This document shows, one piece after another, positions 55,285-64,000 of a stretch of DNA of 64,000 bases; the first letter of the stretch is position 1; each line of letters opens with the position of its first letter. The stretch covers positions 227,706 through 291,705 of the forward strand of contig JAJDXR010000070.1 of NCBI GenBank assembly GCA_022823165.1. The letters are read 5' to 3'. This DNA comes from Anaerolineae bacterium. Lineage in GTDB: Bacteria > Chloroflexota > Anaerolineae > Aggregatilineales > Phototrophicaceae. The notes below the pieces were generated by a model that was given only the letters and a program-made list of their open reading frames with translations, ran no database searches and was not told where the DNA came from. The translations under genes were made by a program, and so were the position numbers.

Positions 55285-57204
55285 CTAGGGTGTGTATTTG
55301 CCGGTGAGGCGCTCAATCAATTTGCGGAATTGCTGCGTTGAGCGGCGCTCTTCCAGCGGAATCTTGATGATGCCGGCGATGATCGCCTCGCGGCGCGCGC
55401 GCTCCTGCTCTTCCAGCTGCAATTTGTAGATGTCCTCATAAAGCCCGCCGTCTTCAAGCAGTGTCTCATGCGTACCCTGCTGAATAATCTCGCCGTCGCG
55501 CAGGACGATAATCTGGTCAGCATTTAATATGGTGCTCATGCGCTGGGCGATTACGAAGGTAGTGCGCCCTTGCATGATCCGCTCGAGAGCCTGCTGGATG
55601 AGATGTTCCGTCTGCGTGTCGACGCTGCTGGTGGCGTCGTCCAGGATGAGAATCCGCGGATCCACCAGCAGCGCGCGGGCGATGGCGATCCGCTGCTTCT
55701 GGCCGCCCGACAAGGTAACGCCGCGCTCTCCAACCATGGTGTCATAGCCATCGGGGAATTCAGTGATGAAACCGTGAGCATTGGCGGACTTGGCCACGGC
55801 CAGGATTTCTTCCTGTGTGGCCTCGGGCTTGCCATAGGCGATATTCTCTTCAATGGTGGCGGAAAACAGCAGCGACTGCTGCATGACGATACCGATTTGG
55901 CTGCGCAGGCTGTGCAAGTCGTAATCGCGGACGTCAATGCCATCGATGCTGACGCTGCCCTCAGTGACATCGTAGAAACGCGGGATCAAGTTGGCGATGG
56001 TGGTCTTGCCCGAGCCGGTCAAGCCGATGACGGCGACTACATCGCCCGGCGGCGCTTCCAAAGTGATGTCCTTCAAGACTGCCGGGCTCTGCTCGCTGTA
56101 GCGCGTACTGACATTCTCAAAGCGCACATGCCCTTTGAAATCCGCAAAATCCGCTTTGATGGCGTCCCGCTTGTTCACGACCCGCTCGTCCTCGTCGAGC
56201 ACTTCAAAGATTCGCTCGCCGCTGGCGACAGCCTGGGTGGTCAGCAGAATCACAAAGCCAACGAAGCGCAGCGGCTGCGCCAACAGCAAGACATAAGCGT
56301 TGAAGGTCACGATCAAGCCAATGGAGATGTTCGCCATGCCTTGCTGCTCCAGGATCCCGCCAAAGAGCAGCACCAGCGCCGTCGACATGGCCGCCAGCAA
56401 GGCGCTGGCCGGCAGGTACGTGATCCACTGTGTGATGAAATCAAGCTGTTCGTTGTAGAGATTCTGATTTTCTTTGTGGAAACGTTCAATCTCGTGCTGC
56501 TCGCGCGCGAAGACGCGCACGACTTCAGCGCCCAGGGCGTTCTCCTGAATATGATTGCTGAGCACCTGCATGCGGTCCATCACTTTTTTCCAGCGCGGAT
56601 GCACACTCTTGACAAATCGCTGCGAGTACATAGCCAGCGGAATCAGTGGCGCAAATGCGATCAGCGCCAGCAGGGGGCTGGTCGCCAGCATGATCGTTAC
56701 CACACCCGTCAGCAGCAGGATGACATTCAGGCCGTCCATCAAGCCGTAGGAGAAATAACGCTGAATCTCGTTCACATCGCTGATGGCGCGCGTGATGATG
56801 GTGCCGACCTGCGCCTTGTCATGGTAAGTGAAGGACTGGCTCTGGACCTTGTCGTAGATTTGATTGCGAATATCGTAGGAGATGCAGTGCGCCAGCCGCT
56901 CGCCGAAGAAGCGGCCGAAAAAAGCGGTCATGCCGCGCAATACGCCCAAGCCGATGACGAGCAAACCCGCGTTGAGCATATAGGCGCTGTCTTGATTGGC
57001 GATGCCGATATCCACGACATCGCGCAAGATATAGGGCACGGTGACCGCCAGGATGTTGGTGCCGACAATCCCGACCAGGGCGGTAAACACCCACAGCCGG
57101 TATTTCAGCAGGTATCTCATCAAGCGCCGCCAGATGCGGAATGGCGAGTAATTCGCTGATTTGGCGGGAGCGTCAAGCGGTGATTCTTTAGCGGCGGTTG
57201 CCAT
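55285..57204 (-). CDS. ABC exporter half-transporter A (degenerate NBD)
   Basis: 639-residue type IV half-transporter, six membrane helices followed by an ATPase domain. Walker A GLTGSGKTT and the signature LSGGQKQR are canonical, but Walker B ends LILDDATSSVD (Asp where the catalytic Glu belongs) and the switch region reads VIAQRMST (Gln for His). Such a pattern is known from heterodimeric exporters such as TM287/288 and BmrCD, where one of the two ATP sites is inactive. A charged tail of about 45 residues follows the ATPase domain. The ATG at 57204 follows AGGAG. It is the first gene of the pair. Confidence 0.92.
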   Translation of the reverse strand: MATAAKESPLDAPAKSANYSPFRIWRRLMRYLLKYRLWVFTALVGIVGTNILAVTVPYILRDVVDIGIANQDSAYMLNAGLLVIGLGVLRGMTAFFGRFFGERLAHCISYDIRNQIYDKVQSQSFTYHDKAQVGTIITRAISDVNEIQRYFSYGLMDGLNVILLLTGVVTIMLATSPLLALIAFAPLIPLAMYSQRFVKSVHPRWKKVMDRMQVLSNHIQENALGAEVVRVFAREQHEIERFHKENQNLYNEQLDFITQWITYLPASALLAAMSTALVLLFGGILEQQGMANISIGLIVTFNAYVLLLAQPLRFVGFVILLTTQAVASGERIFEVLDEDERVVNKRDAIKADFADFKGHVRFENVSTRYSEQSPAVLKDITLEAPPGDVVAVIGLTGSGKTTIANLIPRFYDVTEGSVSIDGIDVRDYDLHSLRSQIGIVMQQSLLFSATIEENIAYGKPEATQEEILAVAKSANAHGFITEFPDGYDTMVGERGVTLSGGQKQRIAIARALLVDPRILILDDATSSVDTQTEHLIQQALERIMQGRTTFVIAQRMSTILNADQIIVLRDGEIIQQGTHETLLEDGGLYEDIYKLQLEEQERARREAIIAGIIKIPLEERRSTQQFRKLIERLTGKYTP

Positions 57205-57428
57205 CAATGGGCTCCTGGCGGGCAGTCGCGAACGTTTGCGCCGGCAGTTGGAATTGGCTGCCAATAGTCGACGCGCAATCTGCCAGTGTACAGCAGGCGA
57301 TGCCAAAATACTACGAGCAGTAACGGCAGTTTGAGGATTCCGGCGGCGCCTCGATTCACACTGGCATTACCGCCGAGAATCGCAACAATACAGGCGCATA
57401 CGATAATCGACACAGCGGGAGAGCAATT

Positions 57429-58193
57429 ATGTCCAACCTGAAACCGGTCGCGCTGCAATTGTATTCGCTGCGCGAGGCCCTGGCTGAAGATTTTGAAGGC
57501 ATCGTCCGGCAAGTCGCGGACATGGGTTATGTCGGCGTCGAGCCTTATGGCGGCATGCCCGCGGGCTTGGAATACTCGGCCGCGCTATTCAAGGAACTTG
57601 ACCTGCAAGTGCCCAACAGCCATGTGGCTTTTCCCGATGAGGAAAACGCGGACGCCGTGTTGGCCATTGCCGCAGCTTACGGCCTGGATCGCGTATGCGT
57701 GGCCTACATGCCGGCCAGCGAGTTTGAGACGGTCGACGGCATCAAGCGGACCTGCGAGAAGCTCAACCGCGCCGGGCAATTCGCCGCCGACAATGGCCTG
57801 CAACTGGGTTATCACAATCACTGGTGGGAATACAAGCAGCTGAATGGAATCGCCACGCTTGACCTGATTCTCGCCGAGCTGGAGGACAGTGTCTTCCTGG
57901 AATTGGATACCTACTGGGCGCAGGTCGGCGGTTTGGACGCGATTGAGGTCCTAAAACAGATGGGCGCGCGCGCGCCGCTGATCCATCTCAAAGACGGCCC
58001 GCTGGATCCGCAAGGCGATATGACGGCGCTGGGCGGCGGAAAAATGGACGTGCCTGGCATCGTGGCGGCCTCCGCCGAAACCGCCGACTGGCATATCGTT
58101 GAGCTGGATCGCTGCGCCACCGATATGCTGGAAGCCGTCCGCGAAAGCTATACCTACTTGACCGCCAATGGCCTGGCGCGCGGCAAAATCTAG
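57429..58193 (+). CDS. Sugar phosphate isomerase/epimerase family protein
   Basis: 254-residue TIM-barrel enzyme of the xylose-isomerase-like superfamily. Metal ligands appear at the strand ends: MGYVGVEPYG, LGYHNHWWEY, VFLELDTYW, LIHLKDG and WHIVELDR (Glu, His, Asp, His, Glu pattern). Relatives include hydroxypyruvate isomerases and inosose dehydratases; the true substrate is not evident. GGGAGAG lies six bases before the ATG. It is followed 33 bases later by an Ldh-type dehydrogenase, and the two may act on one sugar-acid pathway. Confidence 0.86.
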   Translation: MSNLKPVALQLYSLREALAEDFEGIVRQVADMGYVGVEPYGGMPAGLEYSAALFKELDLQVPNSHVAFPDEENADAVLAIAAAYGLDRVCVAYMPASEFETVDGIKRTCEKLNRAGQFAADNGLQLGYHNHWWEYKQLNGIATLDLILAELEDSVFLELDTYWAQVGGLDAIEVLKQMGARAPLIHLKDGPLDPQGDMTALGGGKMDVPGIVAASAETADWHIVELDRCATDMLEAVRESYTYLTANGLARGKI

Positions 58194-58226
58194 CTGAACC
58201 GCCTGAAAGTACGCAGGAGCAAGCGC

Positions 58227-59228
58227 ATGAAAATCGCGATTGACGAGCTGCGCGAAGTCACGCGGCGAGCGATTGCCGCGCAGGGTTTTGACCAGGCCGA
58301 TACCGCCATCATGCTCGACATCATCATGTACGCCCAGCTGCGCGGCAATAATCAGAATGTGATTAAGCTGCTTGGCGCCGGCATGCCGGCCAATCCGGCG
58401 GCGGGCGCGATCAATATCGTCAAGGAGACGAAGCTGTCCGCGCTTGTCGATGGCGACTGGAATCAGGGCATGGTCGTCATGTCGCGCGCGACGCAACTGG
58501 CGCTGGACAAGGCGCAAGCCCACGGTTTTGGCATTGTCGGCACACGGCGTACGAACTCTCCCACCGGCGCCATCGGCTATTACGCGCGCTGGCTGGCGGA
58601 TCAGGGATTGATTGGCTTCGTCTGCTCCGGCGCGCCCGAGCTGATGGCTATGCATGGATCCTACGAGCCCTTTCTGGGCACCAATCCGCTGGCTATTGGC
58701 ATCCCCTCAGCGGGCCAGCCGCTGGTATTCGATATGGCCACCGCCGCCATCGCCTGGTACGGCATCATACTGGCGAATGCCGAAGGCGATACCATACCTG
58801 ATGGCGTCGCTTATGATGCGCGGGGCCAGTTTACGACCAATCCGGAAGCGGCGCTGGCCGGCGCCATCAAGGCTTTTGGCGGCTACAAAGGCGCGGCGCT
58901 GGCGCTGATCGTCGAAACGCTGACGCGACCGCTGGTTGGCGCCACGCGCAAAGCGGACGGCAGCAAGCTGGATTGGGGCAATATCGTATTCGCCATTGAT
59001 CCCGAGTTGCTGGCGGATGATCTGGATGCCTTCAGGGAAGGCGTCAGCGATTTGCTGCGCCGCGTCAAACAGCTCAAGAAGCTGCCCGGCGTGGCCGAGA
59101 TCCTGGTGCCCGGTGAACGCGGCGACCGCGTCTTTGAGCAAATCACGGCCGCCGGCGCGCTGGAACTGGACGAGCGCGTCTGGCGTGAACTGAAAGCGGT
59201 AGCCGACTCAGCCGACAATGCCGATTGA
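58227..59228 (+). CDS. Ldh-family (malate/lactate/ureidoglycolate) dehydrogenase
   Basis: 333-residue NAD(P)-dependent dehydrogenase of the Ldh_2 family, which is unrelated to classical Rossmann malate dehydrogenases. Conserved sections are GDWNQGMVVMSRA, the substrate loop RRTNSPTGAIGYYARWLAD, FLGTNPLAIGIPS, FDMATAAIAWYG and FGGYKGAALALIVETL. Family members reduce or oxidise 2-oxo/2-hydroxy acids or imino acids; the substrate here is open. AGGAG is seven bases upstream of the ATG. Its last 21 bases overlap the convergent gene. Confidence 0.88.
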   Translation: MKIAIDELREVTRRAIAAQGFDQADTAIMLDIIMYAQLRGNNQNVIKLLGAGMPANPAAGAINIVKETKLSALVDGDWNQGMVVMSRATQLALDKAQAHGFGIVGTRRTNSPTGAIGYYARWLADQGLIGFVCSGAPELMAMHGSYEPFLGTNPLAIGIPSAGQPLVFDMATAAIAWYGIILANAEGDTIPDGVAYDARGQFTTNPEAALAGAIKAFGGYKGAALALIVETLTRPLVGATRKADGSKLDWGNIVFAIDPELLADDLDAFREGVSDLLRRVKQLKKLPGVAEILVPGERGDRVFEQITAAGALELDERVWRELKAVADSADNAD

Positions 59229-60785
59229 GGGCAGCATGCGTTCATAGACCACGCCCGCTTGCCCGCGCCGGTCGGACGGCCTGTTGGCCAAGCCGCTGCG
59301 AACAAAGAGATGGCTTGAGCCTTCACCGCTGAGATTCAGCGCGTCTACCGCGCCGGCTGCTCGCATTAACTCGGCCAGCTCATTCAGGGTAGCGCCTGCG
59401 CTGTCCTCCGAGCTGCGGCTTAGCGGGTCGCAGCCGTCGACCAGCGCCAGCAGCAAATTCCCATCCGGCCTGATGCCCATGGCCGTGCGCGCCTTGCGGA
59501 CGCCGTCGACAGCGGGGTCGGTAAAAACCGGCGTGATGCCTGTGATTCCCGCTTGGCTGGCGCAGAATTCTTCATCGCCCGACTCGTCTCGCAAGACCTT
59601 GTCGCCATCACGCAAAAGCACCGGCCCCGCTTGAATGCCGGAAACAGCGCGTTGACCCTCATCAGCGAATTCGTATTCGACCCAGGCGTCCTCGATGATG
59701 CGCTCCGCGATGCCGGCGGGCAGGGCGTCGCTCTGCAGCGACAGCACAAAGCCGTTCTGTGGAATCTGCAATTCGCCGCCGCGCTTCCAGCTCGTAATCT
59801 GTCGATTGACAAAGACGAACTCCAGTCGATCCGCTTCTGCCGGTGTGCGATCAAGCGGCTGTCCGGTTCGCCGCAGGGAGCCGGCGCGCGTGTACAGCGC
59901 TATTGGGCAGGCATCGTCTGGATTCAACCGGAAGCGATAGGCGCCGCCGCCGCTTTTGCCGCTGCTGCTCAGCGTGATGTCCCCGGGCAAGAGCAGGCTG
60001 GTGTCTCCCAAGCCGATAGTTTCGATACGCCATTTTTCGCCGTCGAATAGCAGCGCGCCGCGTCGATACACCGGCGGACGCAGTATCGTATTGGCTGTTA
60101 CCATCAAGCCGACGGCGTCGCCGTAACCGGAATGGCAGCTCATCAAATCGTCGTGCTCGTGCAAAAAATGCGACGTATTAAAAACGGCTTTGCGTTCGTG
60201 GTTCTGCACGAAATGCCGCATAAAGTCACAGCGGCCGATGCGCGCAAAATTGTGTCGCGCGTCAAAGGGTTTGAACACTCGCGGCTGGTAGCTGCCCCGC
60301 TCAAGGTTAGGGTAGAGGTCCAGTTGAATCGATGCTTCCAGCCAGCGCAGGATTGCCTCAGCGCGGGCGCGCCATTCCGACTGCGCTTCGGGCAGCTCAA
60401 CCTGCCACTCATAGGTATCGCTGATGTATTCGTGCAATTGCAGCCAGCCTTCGGTCAGCAGCTTGCGCAAGACATAGGTGATAAACGAGTTGGCGCTGAT
60501 GAAGGCTTCGCCGTCATCGGCGCTGTAGCTGAGCCCCGGAAAGAGCTGGCTGGCGCGGCGATCGGTCTGCATAGCCGTCCAGGTCAAGATATGCGGGTTC
60601 TCATCCCCGCGAGCCAGCGCCCGCGCGTAGTGCATGCGGGCAATGTCTTGCTGGCGGACGTAGCTGTTCATCGGGTGCAGGTCTTCAAATTTGAGCTGGT
60701 CCGCCGCGATCGCGACCCAATGCACGGTCGCCCAACTGTCGCCGCCGAGTTGACGCCGCTCGCTGCGATAGAAAGGTTCTGACAT
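59208..60785 (-). CDS. Phosphodiester-glycosidase-like (NAGPA-fold) protein with altered motif
   Basis: 525-residue protein without a signal peptide. The C-terminal 100 residues resemble the phosphodiester glycosidase (NAGPA) domain: ARTAMGIRPDGNLLLALVDG, GATLNELAELMRAAGAVDAL, then NLSGEGSSHL, and ANRPSDRRGQ near the end. The family consensus at the third block is NLDGGGSSTM, so the Asp and the second Gly are replaced by Ser and Glu. The first 250 residues are not recognised. They contain many aromatic and His residues and a segment HFLHEHDDLMSCHSGYGDA that looks like a catalytic or metal site. Start at 60785; an ATG at 60800 is also possible. Function unknown. Confidence 0.6.
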   Translation of the reverse strand: MSEPFYRSERRQLGGDSWATVHWVAIAADQLKFEDLHPMNSYVRQQDIARMHYARALARGDENPHILTWTAMQTDRRASQLFPGLSYSADDGEAFISANSFITYVLRKLLTEGWLQLHEYISDTYEWQVELPEAQSEWRARAEAILRWLEASIQLDLYPNLERGSYQPRVFKPFDARHNFARIGRCDFMRHFVQNHERKAVFNTSHFLHEHDDLMSCHSGYGDAVGLMVTANTILRPPVYRRGALLFDGEKWRIETIGLGDTSLLLPGDITLSSSGKSGGGAYRFRLNPDDACPIALYTRAGSLRRTGQPLDRTPAEADRLEFVFVNRQITSWKRGGELQIPQNGFVLSLQSDALPAGIAERIIEDAWVEYEFADEGQRAVSGIQAGPVLLRDGDKVLRDESGDEEFCASQAGITGITPVFTDPAVDGVRKARTAMGIRPDGNLLLALVDGCDPLSRSSEDSAGATLNELAELMRAAGAVDALNLSGEGSSHLFVRSGLANRPSDRRGQAGVVYERMLPSIGIVG

Positions 60786-61065
60786 GCCTTGCATCCTCAT
60801 TGAAGTTTCTGAATTCAGTATAAGCTCAAAGCGTCAAGAGGCAAAGCCGCGCGCTGCAGGCAGTGGTGAATATCGTGGATATAACTCCCTTTACGAACAC
60901 GGCACACGTATTTTCACCCCAGAGAACACGGAGGGCGCAGAGATTATTTTATGCTTGGCGGAGTTATCAAGTCCGCGGGATTAACCACTCCGGCTGCGTA
61001 GAAAGGAGTTGTTAGCGGCTCTATGTCTGATTGAAAAATGCTTGTAAAACGGGATAAGCCTGGGC
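60786..61065. repeat. Gap with a partial 'cacagag'-type repeat
   Basis: About 280 bases between two minus-strand genes. The stretch ttcaccccagagaacacgga followed by gggcgcagagatt at 60912-60944 is a diverged fragment of the core seen at 13101 and 21785. No gene and no clear promoter were recognised. Confidence 0.45.
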
Positions 61066-62319
61066 TCATCCGATCAGGAATAGTGAGGTCTGCCGGCCAT
61101 CCAGCCAGCGCATCTCCCCGCCGCTAAGCACAGCGTCTTCCTCCAGCATGATGCGCGCGTCCTGGCCATCCCACTCGGGCAGGCTCTTGACGATATTCAA
61201 CTCAATGGAGTAGACCGTGTTATCAACCAGCGGATAGTCGCCGGCGCCGGGCACGCCATCCTGTCGATCCCATAAACCCACCAGCGGGCCGGCCGCGTGA
61301 CCGTGATAGCCCAGCGGATGCGTATAAATCTGGGCGCGTAGGCCTTCCGCTTTCGCCAGCGCCAGCGCGCTGCGCAGCACCTCGTTGCCGCTGCGGCCGA
61401 CTTGCATTTCCGCCAGGAGTATGTCTTGCAGCCGATTGCCAGCTTGCAGCGCGGCGCGGATGCCGGCCGGCGCCTCGCTCTCGCCAGCTTTGAGAACGTA
61501 GGCATGCTGCTGCTGATCGGTCGCCAAGCCCAGATAATGGAAGCCCATATCGCAATGCAGCAAATCGCCCGGCTGAATCGTCTGGCAAGGGCTTTCAGTG
61601 AATTCGAAAGACTTGCCCGGCGCTTGCAGGTCAATGGTCGGCTGAAACCAGGCGCTTAAACCGGCCGTTTGCATGGTCTGCCGCATCCACCAGACGACAT
61701 CGTCCGTCGTGGTGATGCCGGGGTGGATGACCTCGCTGGAGAATGCCCGCGCGATGATCTGATGCCCCATCTCGACCAAACGGGGATAGGCGGCGATCTC
61801 TTCCGGCAGGCGCCGCTCCAGCCAGCCCACGCAGAGACTTTCGGCGCTGACCAGCCGCGACGCGTAGGGCTCGCCCAGCGCTTCGCTCAACAGTTGATGC
61901 TCAGTGTGCGAGATGCCGTCGCCGAAGGCGAAGGTCGGCGAAACATTGACGCCGATTCGCCCGGGATCGCGCTCGCGAATCAGCCGCGCCAGGCAGGCGT
62001 ATTGCTCCTCCTGGTCCGGTTTCCAGACGGCTTCATAAAAGCCCTCATAGCCGTAGCGCGACACGGTGAGCCGCTCTACTTCGCCGTCGGCTTGGCGCGT
62101 AAACAGCAGAATCGCGCGCCGGCGCGCCGACATCGAGGTAGCGGGCAGCATGGACATGATCACCGGGTCTTCATTGTATTCGCGGCAGATCACGATCCAC
62201 ATGTCCAGGCTTTCGCGCTGCATCAATTCGGGCAGTATCGTTTCCAGGCGGGTTTTGAGCCAGCCGTCCCGCACCTCAGCTTGCCGCCGCAAGGGCAGAA
62301 TATCACTTATGCTTGACAT
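61066..62319 (-). CDS. M24-family metallopeptidase homologue (Xaa-Pro aminopeptidase-like)
   Basis: 417-residue protein with a creatinase-like N-terminal domain (about residues 20-180, LDMWIVICREYNEDPV) and a C-terminal pita-bread domain. Of the five usual metal ligands, an Asp in LLHCDMGFHYLGLATDQQ, a His in HPLGYHGHAAGP and a Glu in VYSIELNIVK are visible; the last Glu position near the C-terminus may be ARIMLEEDAVL. The pattern fits prolidase or Xaa-Pro aminopeptidase relatives, but peptidase activity is not certain. GGAGGAG lies upstream of the ATG at 62319. It directly follows the membrane protein gene on the same strand. Confidence 0.82.
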   Translation of the reverse strand: MSSISDILPLRRQAEVRDGWLKTRLETILPELMQRESLDMWIVICREYNEDPVIMSMLPATSMSARRRAILLFTRQADGEVERLTVSRYGYEGFYEAVWKPDQEEQYACLARLIRERDPGRIGVNVSPTFAFGDGISHTEHQLLSEALGEPYASRLVSAESLCVGWLERRLPEEIAAYPRLVEMGHQIIARAFSSEVIHPGITTTDDVVWWMRQTMQTAGLSAWFQPTIDLQAPGKSFEFTESPCQTIQPGDLLHCDMGFHYLGLATDQQQHAYVLKAGESEAPAGIRAALQAGNRLQDILLAEMQVGRSGNEVLRSALALAKAEGLRAQIYTHPLGYHGHAAGPLVGLWDRQDGVPGAGDYPLVDNTVYSIELNIVKSLPEWDGQDARIMLEEDAVLSGGEMRWLDGRQTSLFLIG

Positions 62320-62348
62320 GGATGGCTCCTCCCTCAAAATCCAGCCCG

Positions 62349-63668
62349 CTAGGCGGCCGCGACCGCTGATTGCCAATGCAGCCTCAAGCCGGACTTGCTG
62401 CGGCGATAGGACAGGTACAGGTATGATAGCTCGAATAATTGCCCCAGGGTCAAGCCCGCCGCCGCCGCGATGATACCAGGCAGGCCCAAAGCGATGCCGC
62501 CCCAGACGGTCAGCGCCGTCATAACGAAGCCCAGGCTGATTGCCTGGTAGATGGTTGCCGTCCGCTGGCTGAGCATCAGCAGCGCCCGCAGATAGCTCTG
62601 CAATGTGGTCAGCAGCGGCGTCAGGACGGCCGCCCGCGCGCCTGACTCAACCAGCTCGCGCAGATTCTCCGGTACGCCTAATACGCCGCCGACATACAGG
62701 CGAATCAGCGGGGTGAAGGCGAAGGCCAGCATGATAAAGCTGAGCGTGAAACCCAGGCGCAACGTGAAATTGCGCAGCAGGCGATGATTGTGCTCGTTGT
62801 CGTCGAGGGAAATCACAACTTCCTGATAAGCCATGCCGCCCGCCCGCGTGGCGAACATGATCGACAGCAGCACGGGCCAGGCCGCCAGGCTCTGTACCGC
62901 ATCCGGCGCATTGGCCAGCCCACGCTCGACCGCCGGGTAAATCAACATGCTGACCAGGCTGGTGATCGCCAGCGGGATGTGAAACCGCAGTACCTGGCGA
63001 TAGCTGAGGGCCGGCAGTCCCGCTGGGCGCGCTGTCGCCAGCAGGCGCCGCACATCCGGCCGCGAGATGATATGCGTATACGCCGTTTCCGCCAGCACCG
63101 AAAAAGCCAGCGCCAGCGCTCCGATCTGAGCGCCGGCGATAGTGGTGATCGCGCCCAGCCCAATGGCGATACTGCCCGAGACCATGACCCGTATGGCGGT
63201 GCCGTAACCCACGTAACGCGTATGGCCAAAGCGGATGATGACGCCTTGATGAAAGCGGCGATAACCGATGAAGGCGCCCCAGCCGATCATGATCTTCATG
63301 CCCGGGCGCACCGCTTCGATGATATGCGGGGGGATGTTGAGCACTGCGCCGAGGTACAGATCCAGCAAGGGCGTGAAGGCCATCAGCACCGCTATGCCGG
63401 CGATGAAGCAGTTGACGGCCAGCATGAATCGCCAGAGCCGCTGAAAAGATTGACGATCGCGGGCCAGCGCATTGCTGGTCGCCAGCAGCATGATAATCGG
63501 CGTTTCGATGAGAATCGACAGCGTGAAGACCAAACCGAAAGCGGCCAACTGCGTCTCGGAATCCGGCTTGCGGCTGATCACGCCTTGAATCCAGGGCGCT
63601 TCCAAAGCCATCATCAGCCAGGCCAGGGCCAGCGGAAACCAAAACTTCACAACTCCACGATAGGTCAT
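62349..63668 (-). CDS. Polytopic membrane protein, MATE/MOP-like
   Basis: 439-residue membrane protein with about twelve hydrophobic segments arranged in two similar halves, as in MATE and lipid-flippase proteins of the MOP superfamily. Recognisable pieces are FWFPLALAWLMMALEAPW at the start, QLAAFGLVFTLSILIETPI with IMLLATSNAL after it, and the second-half start FHIPLAITSLVSMLIYPA. It may export a small molecule or flip a lipid; the substrate is unknown. The ATG-proximal region has no strong ribosome-binding site. The ORF ends 30 bases before the M24 gene, suggesting cotranscription. Confidence 0.68.
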   Translation of the reverse strand: MTYRGVVKFWFPLALAWLMMALEAPWIQGVISRKPDSETQLAAFGLVFTLSILIETPIIMLLATSNALARDRQSFQRLWRFMLAVNCFIAGIAVLMAFTPLLDLYLGAVLNIPPHIIEAVRPGMKIMIGWGAFIGYRRFHQGVIIRFGHTRYVGYGTAIRVMVSGSIAIGLGAITTIAGAQIGALALAFSVLAETAYTHIISRPDVRRLLATARPAGLPALSYRQVLRFHIPLAITSLVSMLIYPAVERGLANAPDAVQSLAAWPVLLSIMFATRAGGMAYQEVVISLDDNEHNHRLLRNFTLRLGFTLSFIMLAFAFTPLIRLYVGGVLGVPENLRELVESGARAAVLTPLLTTLQSYLRALLMLSQRTATIYQAISLGFVMTALTVWGGIALGLPGIIAAAAGLTLGQLFELSYLYLSYRRSKSGLRLHWQSAVAAA

Positions 63669-63756
63669 CGCATTCCACTAGGCTACGCGGTCGGACTTAA
63701 ACGCGTATGGTACATGATTCGGCGCGCAAGCGACAGCAGCAGGCTCGGCGGGATTG

Positions 63757-63830
63757 GGAGTGTCTATCTTGGTGGATATTTCCTGAATCCCAAGCTTGGC
63801 GCAGGTTAATTCACCACAGAGACACAGAAG
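63757..63830. mobile_element. MITE-like dispersed repeat, copy 3 (shortened)
   Basis: Begins with the full terminal sequence gggagtgtctatcttggtgg, continues through ttaattcaccacagagacac and breaks off at about 63830. The right half found in copies 1 and 2 is missing. Confidence 0.65.
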
Positions 63831-63865
63831 TAGTTCCAAGTAAGTCGTGCAAATTTCATAGCATC

Positions 63866-63942
63866 GGGTCAGCCAAGGCTGACCCCTACAGGGTTCAAAA
63901 TATAGTCGAAAGTTGTAGGGGCGAGCCTTGGCTCGCCCGCAC
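63866..63942. repeat. Facing pair of short palindromes
   Basis: GGGTCAGCC-AA-GGCTGACCCCTAC at 63866-63889 and GTAGGGGCGAGCC-TT-GGCTCGCCC at 63915-63938 are two members of the palindrome family in opposite orientation. They are separated by about 25 bases and lie at the right end of the window. Confidence 0.75.
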
Positions 63943-64000
63943 AAACACGAAAATTCGCTATTTTGTGATGATGTACCTATATTCTCATGACTTACTCGCA

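Noticed and set aside
55570..57159. 529-codon plus-strand frame opposite the exporter gene
   Set aside because: Shadow of a well-conserved ABC exporter; no known domain.
63678..63944. 88-codon minus-strand frame at the right end
   Set aside because: It consists of the dispersed repeats; similar peptides arise from the copy at 21785, so it is repeat-derived, not a gene.

Overview
The window is about 64 kb of a GC-rich bacterial chromosome, densely packed with genes. It contains one clearly foreign, AT-richer island, a restriction-modification pair at about 1.25-3.6 kb. The gene set suggests a Chloroflexota (Anaerolineae-like) bacterium: RpoC carries a long coiled-coil insertion near its N-terminus, there are many TTG starts, secreted proteins carry pre-peptidase-type domains, an anchored LysM/L,D-transpeptidase is present, and bacteriochlorophyll genes are absent. 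This assignment is an inference from gene content and style; no 16S rRNA or other decisive phylogenetic marker was read. No rRNA, tRNA or CRISPR array was recognised.

Layout. 1-0.9 kb: 3' part of fumC. 1.3-3.6 kb: HEAT-repeat DNA methyltransferase plus CfrBI-like endonuclease. 3.7-8.0 kb: sugar ABC importer (binding protein and two permeases) with a TIM-barrel isomerase between the permeases and no ATPase gene. 8.0-16.6 kb: small accessory proteins (DUF4287/DUF5655, HD hydrolase, LysM-YkuD transpeptidase, large secreted protein, lipoprotein, S1 protein, VKOR) and moeA. 16.8-24.7 kb: rpoC with its own consensus promoter, then gyrA. 24.7-31.1 kb, minus strand: ftsY, a TrmH-type methyltransferase, prfB, rel and a queuosine-mannosyltransferase-like gene, a translation and stress block. 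31.2-34.5 kb, plus strand: FHA-winged-helix regulator, HNH nuclease and a SUV3-like helicase. 34.5-37.9 kb, minus strand: yraN, miaA, moaC, moaD-moaE fusion, rnc. 38.3-40.9 kb: membrane pyrophosphatase and a MaoC hydratase. 40.9-48.0 kb, minus strand: fhs followed by pyrB-pyrC-pyrD-pyrE-pyrF, tightly overlapping, then an SRPBCC gene. 48.3-53.4 kb: MFS transporter, glgB, dinB. 53.4-57.2 kb: heterodimeric ABC exporter. 57.4-63.7 kb: sugar isomerase and Ldh-type dehydrogenase, then a phosphodiester-glycosidase-like protein, an M24 peptidase homologue and a MATE-like membrane protein.

How the genes work together. The pyr block encodes pyrimidine synthesis from carbamoyl phosphate to UMP. moeA, moaC and moaDE belong to molybdopterin cofactor synthesis. 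The ftsY-to-rel block combines protein targeting, termination, rRNA/tRNA modification and the stringent response. The two ABC exporter subunits have complementary degenerate and intact ATPase motifs, so they should form one asymmetric transporter.

Repeats. Intergenic gaps carry two kinds of dispersed repeat. One is an element of about 150 bp with terminal inverted repeats (GGGAGTGTCTA...) and an internal 'cacagagacacagagg' core, in three copies. The other is a short palindrome of the type GGGCGAGCC-AA-GGCTCGCCCCTAC, in several copies. The most unusual items are the FHA/HNH/SUV3-helicase cluster, the HEAT-fused methyltransferase, the transposon-like repeat, and several enzymes with altered active-site motifs (RNase III, dihydroorotate dehydrogenase, phosphodiester glycosidase).
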